A DNA stretch of 64,000 nt. Origin: JAWPMT01 sp965267435. GTDB lineage: Bacteria > Bacteroidota > Bacteroidia > Cytophagales > Cyclobacteriaceae. The DNA lies in the NCBI GenBank assembly GCA_965267435.1, contig OZ253960.1, forward strand, positions 4,464,001-4,528,000, given 5' to 3'. How positions within the stretch are numbered: the stretch's first letter is position 1; every line of letters starts with the position of its first letter. A model generated the notes under the pieces. The model had not been told where the DNA came from. It worked only from the letters and a program-made list of their open reading frames with translations, and ran no database searches. The translations under genes were made by a program, and so were the position numbers. Shown here one piece after another: positions 26,056 through 34,822 of this stretch.

Positions 26056-27687
26056 CTACTCTTCGGCCAAAAATGGATACCTGTAATCCGTAGGCGGCAC
26101 AAATGTTTCTTTGATGGTACGGGCACTCACCCAGCGAAGCAGGTTCATCTGTGCGCCCGCCTTGTCATTGGTCCCGGATCCGCGGGCGCCCCCAAAGGGC
26201 TGCTGTCCTACTACAGCACCAGTTGGCTTGTCATTGATATAGAAATTGCCGGCAGCATTGACCAGTTTCTTCGTCGCGAACTCTGCCGCGTACCGATCCT
26301 TCGAGAAGATCGCACCTGTCAATGCATAGGGCGACGTACTGTCAACTAGCTCCAATGTTGCCTCAAAGTCCGACGGTTCATAGACATATATCGTCAACAC
26401 CGGACCAAAGATCTCCTCACACATCGTGCGGTACTTGGCATCCTTTGCCACGATCACCGTCGGCTCAACGAAGTACCCCTTACTGCCGTCGTAGTTGCCG
26501 CCTGCCAGGATCTCGACGTCGCTATCGCTCTTGGCTTGATCGATGTATCCGGTGATCTTTTTGAAAGCGCGCTCGTCTATCACCGCATTGATAAAGTTGC
26601 GGAAGTCTTCCGTACCTCCCATGGAGAAAGACGCTATGTCTTCAAGAAGCTTTGCCTTCACATCCCCCCAGATATTGGATGGAATGTAGGCCCTGGATGC
26701 GGCGCTGCATTTTTGTCCCTGGTATTCGAAGGCTCCGCGTGCAAGACCCGTTGCCACCTCGATCGGATCTGCTGAAGGGTGCGCTACCACAAAATCTTTT
26801 CCACCCGTCTCCCCGACGATACGAGGATAGGAGCGGTACTTGTCGATATTGGCTCCAATGGTCTTCCAGAGGTGCTTGAAAACCGCGGTGCTTCCTGTGA
26901 AGTGAAGACCGGCAAAATCTTTGTGTTCGAATATGATATCTCCCGCCACAGGGCCATCCACAAGGATCAGGTTGATGACGCCATCAGGCAGACCGGCCTC
27001 CTTGAACACCTCCATCACCACATGTGCGGAATACACCTGGCTATAAGCCGGCTTCCAGATGACCGTATTACCCATCAAAGCCGGAGCGGCAGGGAGATTA
27101 CCCGAGATGGCTGTGAAGTTGAATGGTGTGATGGCAAAAACAAATCCCTCGAGCGGTCGGTATTCAGTTCGGTTCCAAATGCCTTCTGAAGACTCGGGCT
27201 GCACAGCATAAAGCTCCTGCATGAAGTGCACATTGAATCGCAGAAAGTCGATGAACTCGCACGCAGCATCGATCTCTGCCTGGAAGACATTTTTCGACTG
27301 CGCAAGCATCGTCGCCGCATTGATCTTTGCACGATAGGGCCCAGCAATCAGATCCGCCGCCTTCAGGAAGATGCTGGCTCGATGTTCCCAGCTCAGATTC
27401 GCCCAGGCATCCTTTGCAGCGAGGGCCGCATCGACCGCCGCGTGTACGTGCGTGCTGTCCCCTTCGCTGAAGTGACCCAAAACATGCTGATGATCGTGAG
27501 GGGGGCTCATCTTCAGCTTTGTATTGGTATGTACTTCCTTGCCGCCAATCACCATGGGTACGTCGATCTGCTCTGAGCGCATCTGTTTTAGCGCCGCCTT
27601 GACCAGCGCCTTCTCTGTAGATCCGGGAAAGTAGCTTTTGACGGGTTCGTTCTTGGGTGTGGGGATATTATAAATTCCTTTTGGCAT
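26056..27687 (-). CDS. pruA: L-glutamate gamma-semialdehyde (P5C) dehydrogenase
   Basis: A 543-residue NAD-dependent aldehyde dehydrogenase of proline catabolism, oxidising glutamate-semialdehyde to glutamate. It is the long bacterial/mitochondrial type (RocA/ALDH4), shown by the N-terminus NIPTPKNEPVKSYFPGS and by FTGSTAVFKHLWKTIG, the general-base Glu region RIVGETGGKDF and the catalytic Cys in GQKCSAASRAY (about residue 327). PPTDYRYPFL closes the protein as in homologues. A separate proline dehydrogenase is not in the window. A TAnnTTTG-type promoter is visible upstream (27719-27746), so it is probably transcribed on its own. Confidence 0.97.
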   Translation of the reverse strand: MPKGIYNIPTPKNEPVKSYFPGSTEKALVKAALKQMRSEQIDVPMVIGGKEVHTNTKLKMSPPHDHQHVLGHFSEGDSTHVHAAVDAALAAKDAWANLSWEHRASIFLKAADLIAGPYRAKINAATMLAQSKNVFQAEIDAACEFIDFLRFNVHFMQELYAVQPESSEGIWNRTEYRPLEGFVFAITPFNFTAISGNLPAAPALMGNTVIWKPAYSQVYSAHVVMEVFKEAGLPDGVINLILVDGPVAGDIIFEHKDFAGLHFTGSTAVFKHLWKTIGANIDKYRSYPRIVGETGGKDFVVAHPSADPIEVATGLARGAFEYQGQKCSAASRAYIPSNIWGDVKAKLLEDIASFSMGGTEDFRNFINAVIDERAFKKITGYIDQAKSDSDVEILAGGNYDGSKGYFVEPTVIVAKDAKYRTMCEEIFGPVLTIYVYEPSDFEATLELVDSTSPYALTGAIFSKDRYAAEFATKKLVNAAGNFYINDKPTGAVVGQQPFGGARGSGTNDKAGAQMNLLRWVSARTIKETFVPPTDYRYPFLAEE

Positions 27688-27718
27688 GTCGTTTACACAT
27701 TGATTTGATTTCGATGTG

Positions 27719-27746
27719 CAAAGCTACGCAATCCCATGCCCTCAAA
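27719..27746 (-). promoter_or_regulatory. Candidate Bacteroidota promoter for pruA
   Basis: On the minus strand, TTTG (27746-27743), a 16-base spacer and an exact TAnnTTTG box (TAGCTTTG, 27726-27719) lie about 32 bases before the pruA start. The spacer is slightly shorter than the usual 17-23. The -33 part sits over the last codons of the HAD gene. Confidence 0.45.
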
Positions 27747-28434
27747 GAAGCGCCGTGATCTCCTGTAAGCGACGAACTTTCACCGTTTTGGCTGGCGCCT
27801 GCTCATCGGAAGTTGTGAACCAGATCGCATGCCAGTCAGCGGCATGGGCACCCTTGATATCTGTATCGAGGTTGTCCCCGATCATGACCACTTCATCACG
27901 GTGATTTCCAGTGAGGTCCAGCGCATGATCGAAGATCTCCGCTGATGGTTTGCGGGCCTCTGCGGACTCCGAGGTAATCACCTCTTCAAAGTAGTGATCA
28001 ATGCCACTGTGAGACAATTTTATCGCCTGGACATCGGTAAATCCATTGGTGATGACGGCCATTCTGTAGCTCTGAGACAAATAGTCCAGTATCTCAATAC
28101 TGCCGTCAATAAGGGCCGATTTGCGGGGACCCTCGGTTGTGAAGTAATCTGACATGGCTACGGCGGCACCATTCTCTGCTAACTCCGAATCGGCGAGGAT
28201 CTGCTTGAACCGCGTCTGGCGGATGTGCTCGCGACCAATCACACCGCGGTTGTATTGGTCCCATAGTTCTGCATTCCTGCGGAAGAACGTCTCACTGAAT
28301 TGACCGAAGTCATCGTAGACCTTGGAGACCTCGAACTGGTTGTAGATCTCTCGAAGGGTCTGCAGGGCGTTGGTATCGTAGTCCCAAAGTGTGTGGTCTA
28401 GGTCAAAAAAGACCGTGGTAATCTTATCTTTCAT
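27742..28434 (-). CDS. HAD-family hydrolase (YjjG-like nucleotidase)
   Basis: A 230-residue HAD-fold phosphatase. Motif I is FFDLDHTLWD (nucleophile Asp near residue 11), motif II is VITNGFTDVQ, the motif III Lys is in EARKPSAEIFD, and motif IV is VVMIGDNLDTDIKGA. The helical cap and the WDYDTN segment after motif I match the YjjG/YfnB nucleotidases that remove phosphate from non-canonical pyrimidine nucleotides. Its ATG overlaps the stop codon of the upstream regulator gene by one base (TAATG), so the two are translationally coupled. The substrate is inferred only from family resemblance. Confidence 0.92.
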   Translation of the reverse strand: MKDKITTVFFDLDHTLWDYDTNALQTLREIYNQFEVSKVYDDFGQFSETFFRRNAELWDQYNRGVIGREHIRQTRFKQILADSELAENGAAVAMSDYFTTEGPRKSALIDGSIEILDYLSQSYRMAVITNGFTDVQAIKLSHSGIDHYFEEVITSESAEARKPSAEIFDHALDLTGNHRDEVVMIGDNLDTDIKGAHAADWHAIWFTTSDEQAPAKTVKVRRLQEITALL

Positions 28435-28817
28435 TATACGCGGTAGTCCTTGGAAGCAATTTTATTGACGGCGAGCTCACGATTGTTGTGCATCGTGCTA
28501 TGGGCATCAAGATCCTTTTGTAGCACAGCATCTTTTTCCAGAAATTCCAGCATTTGGCTGACGAGAGCGAGCACCTCTTCCCTGATGCTGTAGAGCACCC
28601 ATTGGTCCCTTTGCCTGGAATTGAGCAGATTCGAATTCTTCAGGTAACTGACGTGCCTGGAAGTCTTTGTCTGCGTAAAATCCAGGATCAATTCAAGGTC
28701 TGATATGCTCAATTCGCCAGCATTGAAGAGCAAATTGATGATACGGACCCGTGACTCATCAGCAAAAGCCTTAAAGATCTGAGTCCCGTAAGAAAGGCTA
28801 AAATTCTTGAGTCGCAT
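28434..28817 (-). CDS. ArsR-type winged-helix transcriptional regulator
   Basis: A 127-residue regulator with the ArsR winged-helix: KAFADESRVRIINLLFNAGE as the first helices, LSISDLELILDFTQTKTSRH with the recognition helix, and QRDQWVLYSIRE as the wing. The Cys-based metal site of ArsR/SmtB (ELCVCDL) is absent, and the protein has no cysteines in that region, so it is unlikely to sense thiophilic metals through it. A C-terminal helix of about 35 residues follows. It is coupled to the HAD gene. It lies opposite the exported protein gene at 28943, and the 125-base gap may hold its operator (inference). Confidence 0.9.
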   Translation of the reverse strand: MRLKNFSLSYGTQIFKAFADESRVRIINLLFNAGELSISDLELILDFTQTKTSRHVSYLKNSNLLNSRQRDQWVLYSIREEVLALVSQMLEFLEKDAVLQKDLDAHSTMHNNRELAVNKIASKDYRV

Positions 28818-28868
28818 AAGGCCAGATTAATACGCAATATTCACCCATTTAATGTTTTTTAAGAAATA

Positions 28869-28893
28869 TTGATAGGCGAATCCATTACTTTTG
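28869..28893 (+). promoter_or_regulatory. Candidate promoter for the gene at 28943
   Basis: An exact TAnnTTTG box (TACTTTTG, 28886-28893) with a TTG at 28869-28871. The 14-base spacer is short, so only the -7 part is convincing. Confidence 0.35.
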
Positions 28894-28942
28894 AAACTAC
28901 CATTCGAGCAAATCGGTTGGGTATTCAAACGTAGAAACCATT

Positions 28943-29563
28943 TTGTCCTCCAGAGTACTACTTGCAGTGATTATCGTTCTCGGAGCTTGGGCAGCGAACG
29001 CTCAGGACTCCACGAGACATGTCATTCAGCTCACTGGAGTGGTCTTTGGCGAGGATAGCACCAACGTAGTTCCGGGGGTGCACGTGTACATTCCGAAAGG
29101 CGGAAGAGGTACCACAACCAATCCCTACGGCTTCTTCTCACTTCCCGTCCTGGAAGGCGACAGCATCGTATTCAGTTCCGTAGGTTTTAGGAGAGCATCT
29201 TACATTGTCCCTGAGCATCGGGAGGACCATAGCCTCCGAATTCTGGTGACGATGAGAGAAGATGTGACATACCTCGACGAACTGGAGGTTTTCCCTTATC
29301 CCTCGGAGGCTGTCTTCAAAGCCGCGGTATTGGCAGTGGAGCTGCCTGACCAACGAGACTATGACAACCTTCAAAGATTTCTCAATAGCGCTGCGATGCG
29401 AGAGGCCTACTGGAATCTTCCTGCTAGCGCTAACATGAACCATCGCTTCTTCATGCAACAGCAGCAGGCGGCGGCGTCCTATCGCTTTCAGCCTCCATCC
29501 AACCCGCTGCTAAACCCATTTGCATGGCGGGACTTCATTAGGTCCCTGAAAAAGAAGAAGTAG
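28943..29563 (+). CDS. Exported CarboxypepD_reg-like domain protein
   Basis: A 206-residue exported protein. The signal peptide (hydrophobic LLAVIIVLGAWAANAQ) is followed by a single carboxypeptidase-regulatory-like beta-sandwich: IQLTGVVFGEDSTNVVPGVH, then GRGTTTNPYGFFSLPV, and FSSVGFRRASY. This domain is common at the start of TonB-dependent receptors and also occurs alone in Bacteroidota, where its role is unclear. The C-terminal 80 residues are Gln/Ala-rich with FMQQQQAAASYRFQPPS and end in lysines. No ATG is available, so TTG at 28943 is used. It converges with the dipeptidase gene at 8 bases. Confidence 0.78.
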   Translation: MSSRVLLAVIIVLGAWAANAQDSTRHVIQLTGVVFGEDSTNVVPGVHVYIPKGGRGTTTNPYGFFSLPVLEGDSIVFSSVGFRRASYIVPEHREDHSLRILVTMREDVTYLDELEVFPYPSEAVFKAAVLAVELPDQRDYDNLQRFLNSAAMREAYWNLPASANMNHRFFMQQQQAAASYRFQPPSNPLLNPFAWRDFIRSLKKKK

Positions 29564-29570
29564 CGCTGCT

Positions 29571-30818
29571 TCAACTCGCCGAGCTAGCGGCAATCTCTTG
29601 CACTTTGTTCCATACTCGAAACGTGTTCTTATAGCAGATCTTAGCAATATCCTCTTCGCTATATCCTCTTCTCAACAACTCTTCGATAAGATTGGGATAC
29701 GTGGACACGTCCTTCAAACCTGTGGGCAGGCTATCGCCCACGCCATCATAATCTGATCCGAATCCAACATAGTCGATCCCGGCAAGCTCTACCACGCGAT
29801 CGATGTGGTCTGCGACGGTCTTTACATCCTCAAACTTTCTGTTTTCGGTCCAGTATTTTTCTGCATAGGCCTGGTATACTGAGTCGTCTTCGCTTAGCCC
29901 ATTGTCAGCACGGTAGTTCACCAAATGCTCGCGGATCGCATTGCGATTGTCCTGGATGTCCTTCGACAGGAAGCTGGAGCCAAAATTGATATGAATGACG
30001 CCACCGTTCTCGGCGAGGACCTTGATCATATCGTCATTCATGTTCCTCTCAAAACCTGGCGTGAAGTAGCGACAGGACGAGTGGCTGGCAATTACCGGCG
30101 CGGTAGTGATCTTCATTACATCGTAGAAGGTACTGTCAGATACATGCGAAATATCCACCATGATACCCAGGCGATTCATCTCTGCTACCACCTGCTCCCC
30201 AAAAGGGCTGAGGCCATTCCAGGTGTCGTCTGTCTCATCATAAGAAGAGTCACAGATCTGGTTGTCGGTGCCATGCGTCAGGGTGATATATCGGATGCCT
30301 CGATCAAAGAAGTATTCAACATTGCTCAGATCATCTTCGATGGGTGCCCCATTTTCCATTCCCATGGGTAGTGACACGAGCCCCTTCTCAAAGTTGCGTT
30401 CAATCGCCGCAGGCGAATTGGCCAGGGCAAACATGTCGGGGAACTCCTCAGGCAACTGACTTACCATCGTGATGAGTGAATCCGCAAACTCTTTGGCACC
30501 GCCCGTCTCCTGATACCGAGACGGTACATAGATCGACATAAAAGGTGCATCCAACCCTCCGGCCTTGGCCTTTGGGTAGTCGAAGTTGCCCTCTGTCTCT
30601 ACCGACACATCTTCCACCGCTTTTTTGATCATAAAGCCTTTCACCTCCATGCGATAAGGCAGGTCCACATGTCCATCTACGATGATGGTAGACTGCGCCA
30701 ATGCCTTCGCCTGGTCGGCGAGAGTGTTTGACGAAGCATTGCTTTCGGAGGGTTTTTGATTGCACTGGACAGCGAGTACCAGTAGTCCTAGTAGAAACGA
30801 GATTCGTTGCATTTCCAA
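29571..30818 (-). CDS. Membrane dipeptidase-like lipoprotein (peptidase M19)
   Basis: A 415-residue metallopeptidase of the renal dipeptidase family. The N-terminus is a lipoprotein signal (lipobox LAVQC, Cys about residue 19). Metal-binding parts are seen in IIVDGHVDLPYRM (about 47-59), the Glu region GMENGAPIEDD, ISHVSD, SHSSCRYFTPGFERN, and GFGSDYDGVGD near the C-terminus. The enzyme splits dipeptides at the envelope. Start ATG at 30818 gives a conventional lipoprotein signal. Confidence 0.93.
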   Translation of the reverse strand: MEMQRISFLLGLLVLAVQCNQKPSESNASSNTLADQAKALAQSTIIVDGHVDLPYRMEVKGFMIKKAVEDVSVETEGNFDYPKAKAGGLDAPFMSIYVPSRYQETGGAKEFADSLITMVSQLPEEFPDMFALANSPAAIERNFEKGLVSLPMGMENGAPIEDDLSNVEYFFDRGIRYITLTHGTDNQICDSSYDETDDTWNGLSPFGEQVVAEMNRLGIMVDISHVSDSTFYDVMKITTAPVIASHSSCRYFTPGFERNMNDDMIKVLAENGGVIHINFGSSFLSKDIQDNRNAIREHLVNYRADNGLSEDDSVYQAYAEKYWTENRKFEDVKTVADHIDRVVELAGIDYVGFGSDYDGVGDSLPTGLKDVSTYPNLIEELLRRGYSEEDIAKICYKNTFRVWNKVQEIAASSAS

Positions 30819-30894
30819 AAAAAATTATAATCCTAAGCCGCTAAAATTAACCACATCTTCATAACCCCGGAAGTGCAACTTATAATTGTGGGCC

Positions 30895-31620
30895 ATGATC
30901 CTGAAATACGGCAAATCACTCCCCGCCATCACCACCGAACAGATGATCGAGGTCGATCGCCTCATGATAGAGGAGTACCGCATCGAATTGATCCAGATGA
31001 TGGAAAATGCCGGCCGATGCCTGGCCATTGTTGCCCGTGAGAGATTCCTCCAGCCACAATCCGCCGCCCACGTGCTTGTACTCGCCGGGACTGGCGGCAA
31101 TGGTGGAGGTGCGATGGTTTGCGCCCGGCGATTGTCTTCATGGGGTCATCATGTAGTTGTTTGGGTCTCTTCACGATCCAAAATGACGGCCATTCCAGCT
31201 CATCAGTTGGATATTTTGGAGCGGATGAATATTACGGTATCAGAGGAGCAACCTACCATTGAAGGCGTCGATCTCGTAATCGATGGGATCATCGGGTATA
31301 GTGTACAGGGTGACCCCAGAGGAAAGGCACAAGAGATGATCGAGTACGCAAATGAAAGCGTCGCACCCGTGCTGTCCCTGGATACGCCCTCAGGACTTGA
31401 CTTGACTACGGGCACCATTCACAACCCCACCATCAAGGCGGCGGCGACACTCACCTTGGCGCTGCCGAAGAAGGGTTTGCTGCTGCAGGATGCCCGGGAA
31501 GTTGTAGGCGACCTGTTCCTCGGAGATATCAGTGTGCCGCCCTCGCTGTACCACTCTATGGGTATTGACCTGGCGGATGAGCTATTCAATGGCTCGGATG
31601 TTCTGGAGATCACTCCCTGA
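30895..31620 (+). CDS. NAD(P)H-hydrate epimerase (YjeF N-terminal domain)
   Basis: A 241-residue protein consisting of the YjeF_N Rossmann domain only. Landmarks are TTEQMIEVDRLMIEEYRIEL, LIQMMENAGR, the nucleotide loop VLAGTGGNGGGAMVCARRL, DLVIDGIIGYSVQGDPRG and LSLDTPSGLDLTTG. The epimerase interconverts R and S forms of damaged NAD(P)HX so that the dehydratase can repair it. In many bacteria it is fused to the dehydratase (NnrD); here it stands alone. ATG at 30895 is chosen over TTG at 30886. Confidence 0.87.
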   Translation: MILKYGKSLPAITTEQMIEVDRLMIEEYRIELIQMMENAGRCLAIVARERFLQPQSAAHVLVLAGTGGNGGGAMVCARRLSSWGHHVVVWVSSRSKMTAIPAHQLDILERMNITVSEEQPTIEGVDLVIDGIIGYSVQGDPRGKAQEMIEYANESVAPVLSLDTPSGLDLTTGTIHNPTIKAAATLTLALPKKGLLLQDAREVVGDLFLGDISVPPSLYHSMGIDLADELFNGSDVLEITP

Positions 31621-31763
31621 TAAAGATCAGTTTCTTTGAGAACACCTATCAAGGACCTGAGAGGCGCCTCTGTACTTTATTTACAGGTATAGGCACCTGA
31701 CTGGCCCGGGCATTTGGCGTCGATCACTGTGCTGATTATTTGTACAAGCACTACCTGACAACC

Positions 31764-33260
31764 ATGAAAAGCAGAAAACAGAATGCCCTCCTCGTAGTAA
31801 GTGCAGTGGTCTTTTTGGCCGTCCTCGGATTCCAGGTCGCGGATCAACGCCTTCATATGCTCCAGAGCCCTGGTGCGACGGTCGCTGACTACCAACCCAC
31901 TGACTATGGACTTGGCAGTGGCTACATCGATAGCCTAAAAGCCTATCCAAACATAGGAAAAGGGGAACGCAACCCATTTGAATTGTGGGAATACGCTGGT
32001 CGGGGGAAGAGTTCCTTCGATGTTCCGGAACTGCCAATGAGTTGGGAGGAGTGGGTCGCCTTCCATGAAAAGCAAAAACCAGAATTGATGCGGGATGTGC
32101 GGGCGTACATGGACCGTCGGTTTGACTTCAATAATGAGACCATCCCCAATCAATACATGTCTGGAGGGCGCAAGCCTATAATGGCCGGGCCTATCTCTCG
32201 CTTACCCGAGGGAGTGGAGTCTTTTGAGAGCCTGGCGGATCTAACGCCAGCACAGATCAAAGCACGCGACCTCTTCCCCTACAAGCCATTGGCACACCCA
32301 CTTCATACAACGGCACACATGGTCTTCCCTGACAGTTGGAATGAGGCTCATCCAGAGCATATCCGAATCGACGTTGATCACGATTTTCCCGACGAGTATC
32401 TGCCAGAATTTCCCCCTCCCATGTTCCTTACCACCCACAAAGAATTGGGTGATGTGACAGGCGGGCGAGAGGTCACACTCGCCAACTACTATGAAATCTT
32501 CAATGGCCTCATCACGGCAGAACAGATGGAAGGCCTGAAGGAGCTTTTGAAACCCACACCCACTACATGGTTCAATCATACGCCCCACCGAGTGACGCTG
32601 GCACCCAGTGCGGGAGTCTCCTGCTTTTCATGCCATGTCAATGGACATACCAACGGTGCCTTCGAATTGGCACCCGACGCCCGACCCAATCTGGCGCGAC
32701 TCCGCGTCGAGACACCTACCATGCGAGGCAACTACAACCTGATGCAGCTCTCTTCCAAGCGCTCGATACGGAGTATGGATCATTTTGCTGAGGTCGAGGA
32801 GTACTTCGACGGTGACCCCGGCATGCAGCAAGCCATCGGTCCAAGGTCACAAAAGCGGGAGGTCACCAATCGAATGGGAGACTTCAATGCCATCCTGGAC
32901 TTCGCTCCCGCGCCGAAACTTAGCCCACTAGGCAAGCTTTACAAAGACAAAGCCACGGAACAGGAACTCCTTGGCGAGCAGGTGTTCTTTGGAAAAGGCC
33001 AATGCGCACAGTGCCACTACGGCCCGGCCTTCACCGACGACTACATGCACGACTTGCAGGTAGAGCGTTTTTATAATGGAAGGCCTGAAGGGCCCATCAA
33101 AACCTTCCCGCTCCGGGGAATCAAAGACTCCCCGCCCTACCTTCACGACGGCCGATGCCCCACACTCGCAGACGCAGTCGAATTTTTCAACCTGACGCTG
33201 GAGTTGGCACTCACTAAAGAAGAAAAGGAGGCGTTGACAGCGTACCTTCTTTGTCTTTAG
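31764..33260 (+). CDS. Exported di-haem cytochrome c peroxidase-like protein
   Basis: A 498-residue exported protein with two covalent-haem motifs: CFSCH (about residue 286) and CAQCH (about 414). The N-terminus has a membrane anchor or signal (ALLVVSAVVFLAVLGF). The end contains PPYLHDGRCPTLADAVEFFNL, typical of the second domain of bacterial cytochrome c peroxidases and MauG-like proteins. It differs from the usual 330-380 residues in having about 270 residues before the first haem site; I recognise no known domain in that part. Role: reduction of peroxide or oxidation of an unknown partner in the periplasm. ATG at 31764 is preferred over TTG at 31740. A perfect 12-bp palindrome (31660-31671) lies upstream. 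Confidence 0.85.
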   Translation: MKSRKQNALLVVSAVVFLAVLGFQVADQRLHMLQSPGATVADYQPTDYGLGSGYIDSLKAYPNIGKGERNPFELWEYAGRGKSSFDVPELPMSWEEWVAFHEKQKPELMRDVRAYMDRRFDFNNETIPNQYMSGGRKPIMAGPISRLPEGVESFESLADLTPAQIKARDLFPYKPLAHPLHTTAHMVFPDSWNEAHPEHIRIDVDHDFPDEYLPEFPPPMFLTTHKELGDVTGGREVTLANYYEIFNGLITAEQMEGLKELLKPTPTTWFNHTPHRVTLAPSAGVSCFSCHVNGHTNGAFELAPDARPNLARLRVETPTMRGNYNLMQLSSKRSIRSMDHFAEVEEYFDGDPGMQQAIGPRSQKREVTNRMGDFNAILDFAPAPKLSPLGKLYKDKATEQELLGEQVFFGKGQCAQCHYGPAFTDDYMHDLQVERFYNGRPEGPIKTFPLRGIKDSPPYLHDGRCPTLADAVEFFNLTLELALTKEEKEALTAYLLCL

Positions 33261-33309
33261 GCTCTCCCCAACAACCTGGTGTTGAACAGCCTCAAAACCC
33301 AAGGAGTGG

Positions 33310-33816
33310 CTATTTAGGCGCTACGAACATCACGTCCCATACGAGATGTATCTCCTGACCGAAAGACTTCTGCACCTGCATCAGCAGCACGTCCAATTTG
33401 AGGTCATCGGATGCAGAAATCGTGGCCCGATAGTTCGAGCCGCTTTTGGTGAAATCCGAGATCTTTTCTTTCTCATCCGCCAGTTCAGCCAAACGATAAC
33501 TGAATCCGGCGAGTGTCGACGGCTCATTCCCCGATAAGCGAAAGTACGACGCGAACGACTCTAGCGCGGCATCACGAAAGGTCGGTGCAAAGGACGTGTC
33601 AGCTACAATGCTCGATAGATCCAACAGATCTCGGTACTTGGTGACGGCGGTCGACTTAAAATGCTCTAAATCCTCCTCTCCCAGGCTTGCGGAGACAAAC
33701 GGTGCCTCCAGGCGTGGGCCCTCTGGAAAATCAAACTCACTATCAGGGCGATTTGCTGTAGCACATCCTATCAGCAGTAGCAACACTACGGGGGCGATAT
33801 GTTTACCAATGCTCAT
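33310..33816 (-). CDS. Hypothetical lipoprotein (168 residues)
   Basis: A 168-residue lipoprotein with a clear signal (lipobox LLIGC, Cys about residue 18). The mature part is mixed alpha/beta: LGEEDLEHFKSTAVTKYRDL is probably helical, and the C-terminal strands (TISASDDLKLDVLLMQVQ, IHLVWDVMFVAPK) are beta-like. I recognise no family. Its start overlaps the end of the upstream gene by 4 bases (ATGA), so the two genes are translationally coupled and their products probably work together at the envelope. Confidence 0.75.
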   Translation of the reverse strand: MSIGKHIAPVVLLLLIGCATANRPDSEFDFPEGPRLEAPFVSASLGEEDLEHFKSTAVTKYRDLLDLSSIVADTSFAPTFRDAALESFASYFRLSGNEPSTLAGFSYRLAELADEKEKISDFTKSGSNYRATISASDDLKLDVLLMQVQKSFGQEIHLVWDVMFVAPK

Positions 33817-34694
33817 TTTCTTATATATCGTAGGATACTGATCTTATTCTTCTCGTACGTGATATCTACAATCTCTAGTGGCCTGCCCTGATCAATTGGC
33901 ATGGTCAGCTTGTTCACGAACTCTTCTCTGTTGTACAGGGCCACTGGCCGCGACCCATTCGACTTCAACTCGTAAATGCGAGCGTTGGCCATGAACATGT
34001 CCATCAAATTGGAGCGGTAGCTTTGCCAATTTGCCACATCCGAATTGGCGAACATGCTTATGAGCTGGGCATAGTCGTCAGGCCTCAATGCCACTTGCTC
34101 GGTCTCGCCTTTTCGGGACTTTCTCACAATCGTATCGTTGACGAAATAGGCAGATGAAATCATGAGCTGGGCACCGGCATTCATGTCATCTACGCATACA
34201 CAGGCCTCCTCATCCAGCCCCAAAAGGAGGGGCGACTCGCCCTCCTGAAGCAGATATACATTTACCTCCTGCCCGTCTATAGGCTGCCTGCCATATAGAT
34301 TCACAAAGCAAAATTTTGAGCAGCTTGGATAAAAACCCCACCATGTAACCGCCACTAACAGCGGTATCGTCACAAAAAAGAGGGGTCGCCAGGTGACGGT
34401 GCGTCGGTTGTGCTGTCTGTTGAATTGATCCCAGCTATCATGGCCCACAAACTGCGACAGCATATCAAGCATATCTATTCTGGGCAATGAAGAGTGGTGG
34501 GACTTCATGTGCGTGTAAAACCACTTCTCACTGACCTGGCTCTTAATTTCCTGAGACAGTGCTTTTTGGAAGAGCCCTATCTCCTTTTTACGCCATGCCG
34601 TGATATCCGCCGGCACCTCGGGAAACTGCTCCTGCACCCGACGGACTATTTCCGACTTCAATCTTGCGAACCTTCTCCTCTCTGAGGATCTCAT
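33813..34694 (-). CDS. Single-span membrane protein, unknown function
   Basis: A 293-residue protein. Residues 1-95 form a cytoplasmic helical domain; the stretch QKALSQEIKSQVSEKWFYTH followed by PRIDMLDMLSQFVGHDSWDQF resembles a short helical module that recurs in many Bacteroidota regulators and membrane proteins, where it looks like a small HTH-like fold (recalled similarity). A membrane helix (about 104-122) follows, then a C-terminal extracytoplasmic domain with four cysteines close to the membrane (SCSKFC, ACVC). The order suggests signal transfer across the inner membrane together with the coupled lipoprotein; this is inference. It is divergent from the VWA gene at 34823. Confidence 0.7.
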   Translation of the reverse strand: MRSSERRRFARLKSEIVRRVQEQFPEVPADITAWRKKEIGLFQKALSQEIKSQVSEKWFYTHMKSHHSSLPRIDMLDMLSQFVGHDSWDQFNRQHNRRTVTWRPLFFVTIPLLVAVTWWGFYPSCSKFCFVNLYGRQPIDGQEVNVYLLQEGESPLLLGLDEEACVCVDDMNAGAQLMISSAYFVNDTIVRKSRKGETEQVALRPDDYAQLISMFANSDVANWQSYRSNLMDMFMANARIYELKSNGSRPVALYNREEFVNKLTMPIDQGRPLEIVDITYEKNKISILRYIRK

Positions 34695-34822
34695 GGAGGC
34701 GATGATAGCAAAATTGGCGGATAAAAGGATTGTAAATCATTGTACAATCGCTTTTCCTGGCGATCGTCGGGGCTCCCGGTAGGCTTAGGCTATTGTTGAG
34801 CTTCAACAAACACTAAACGACT

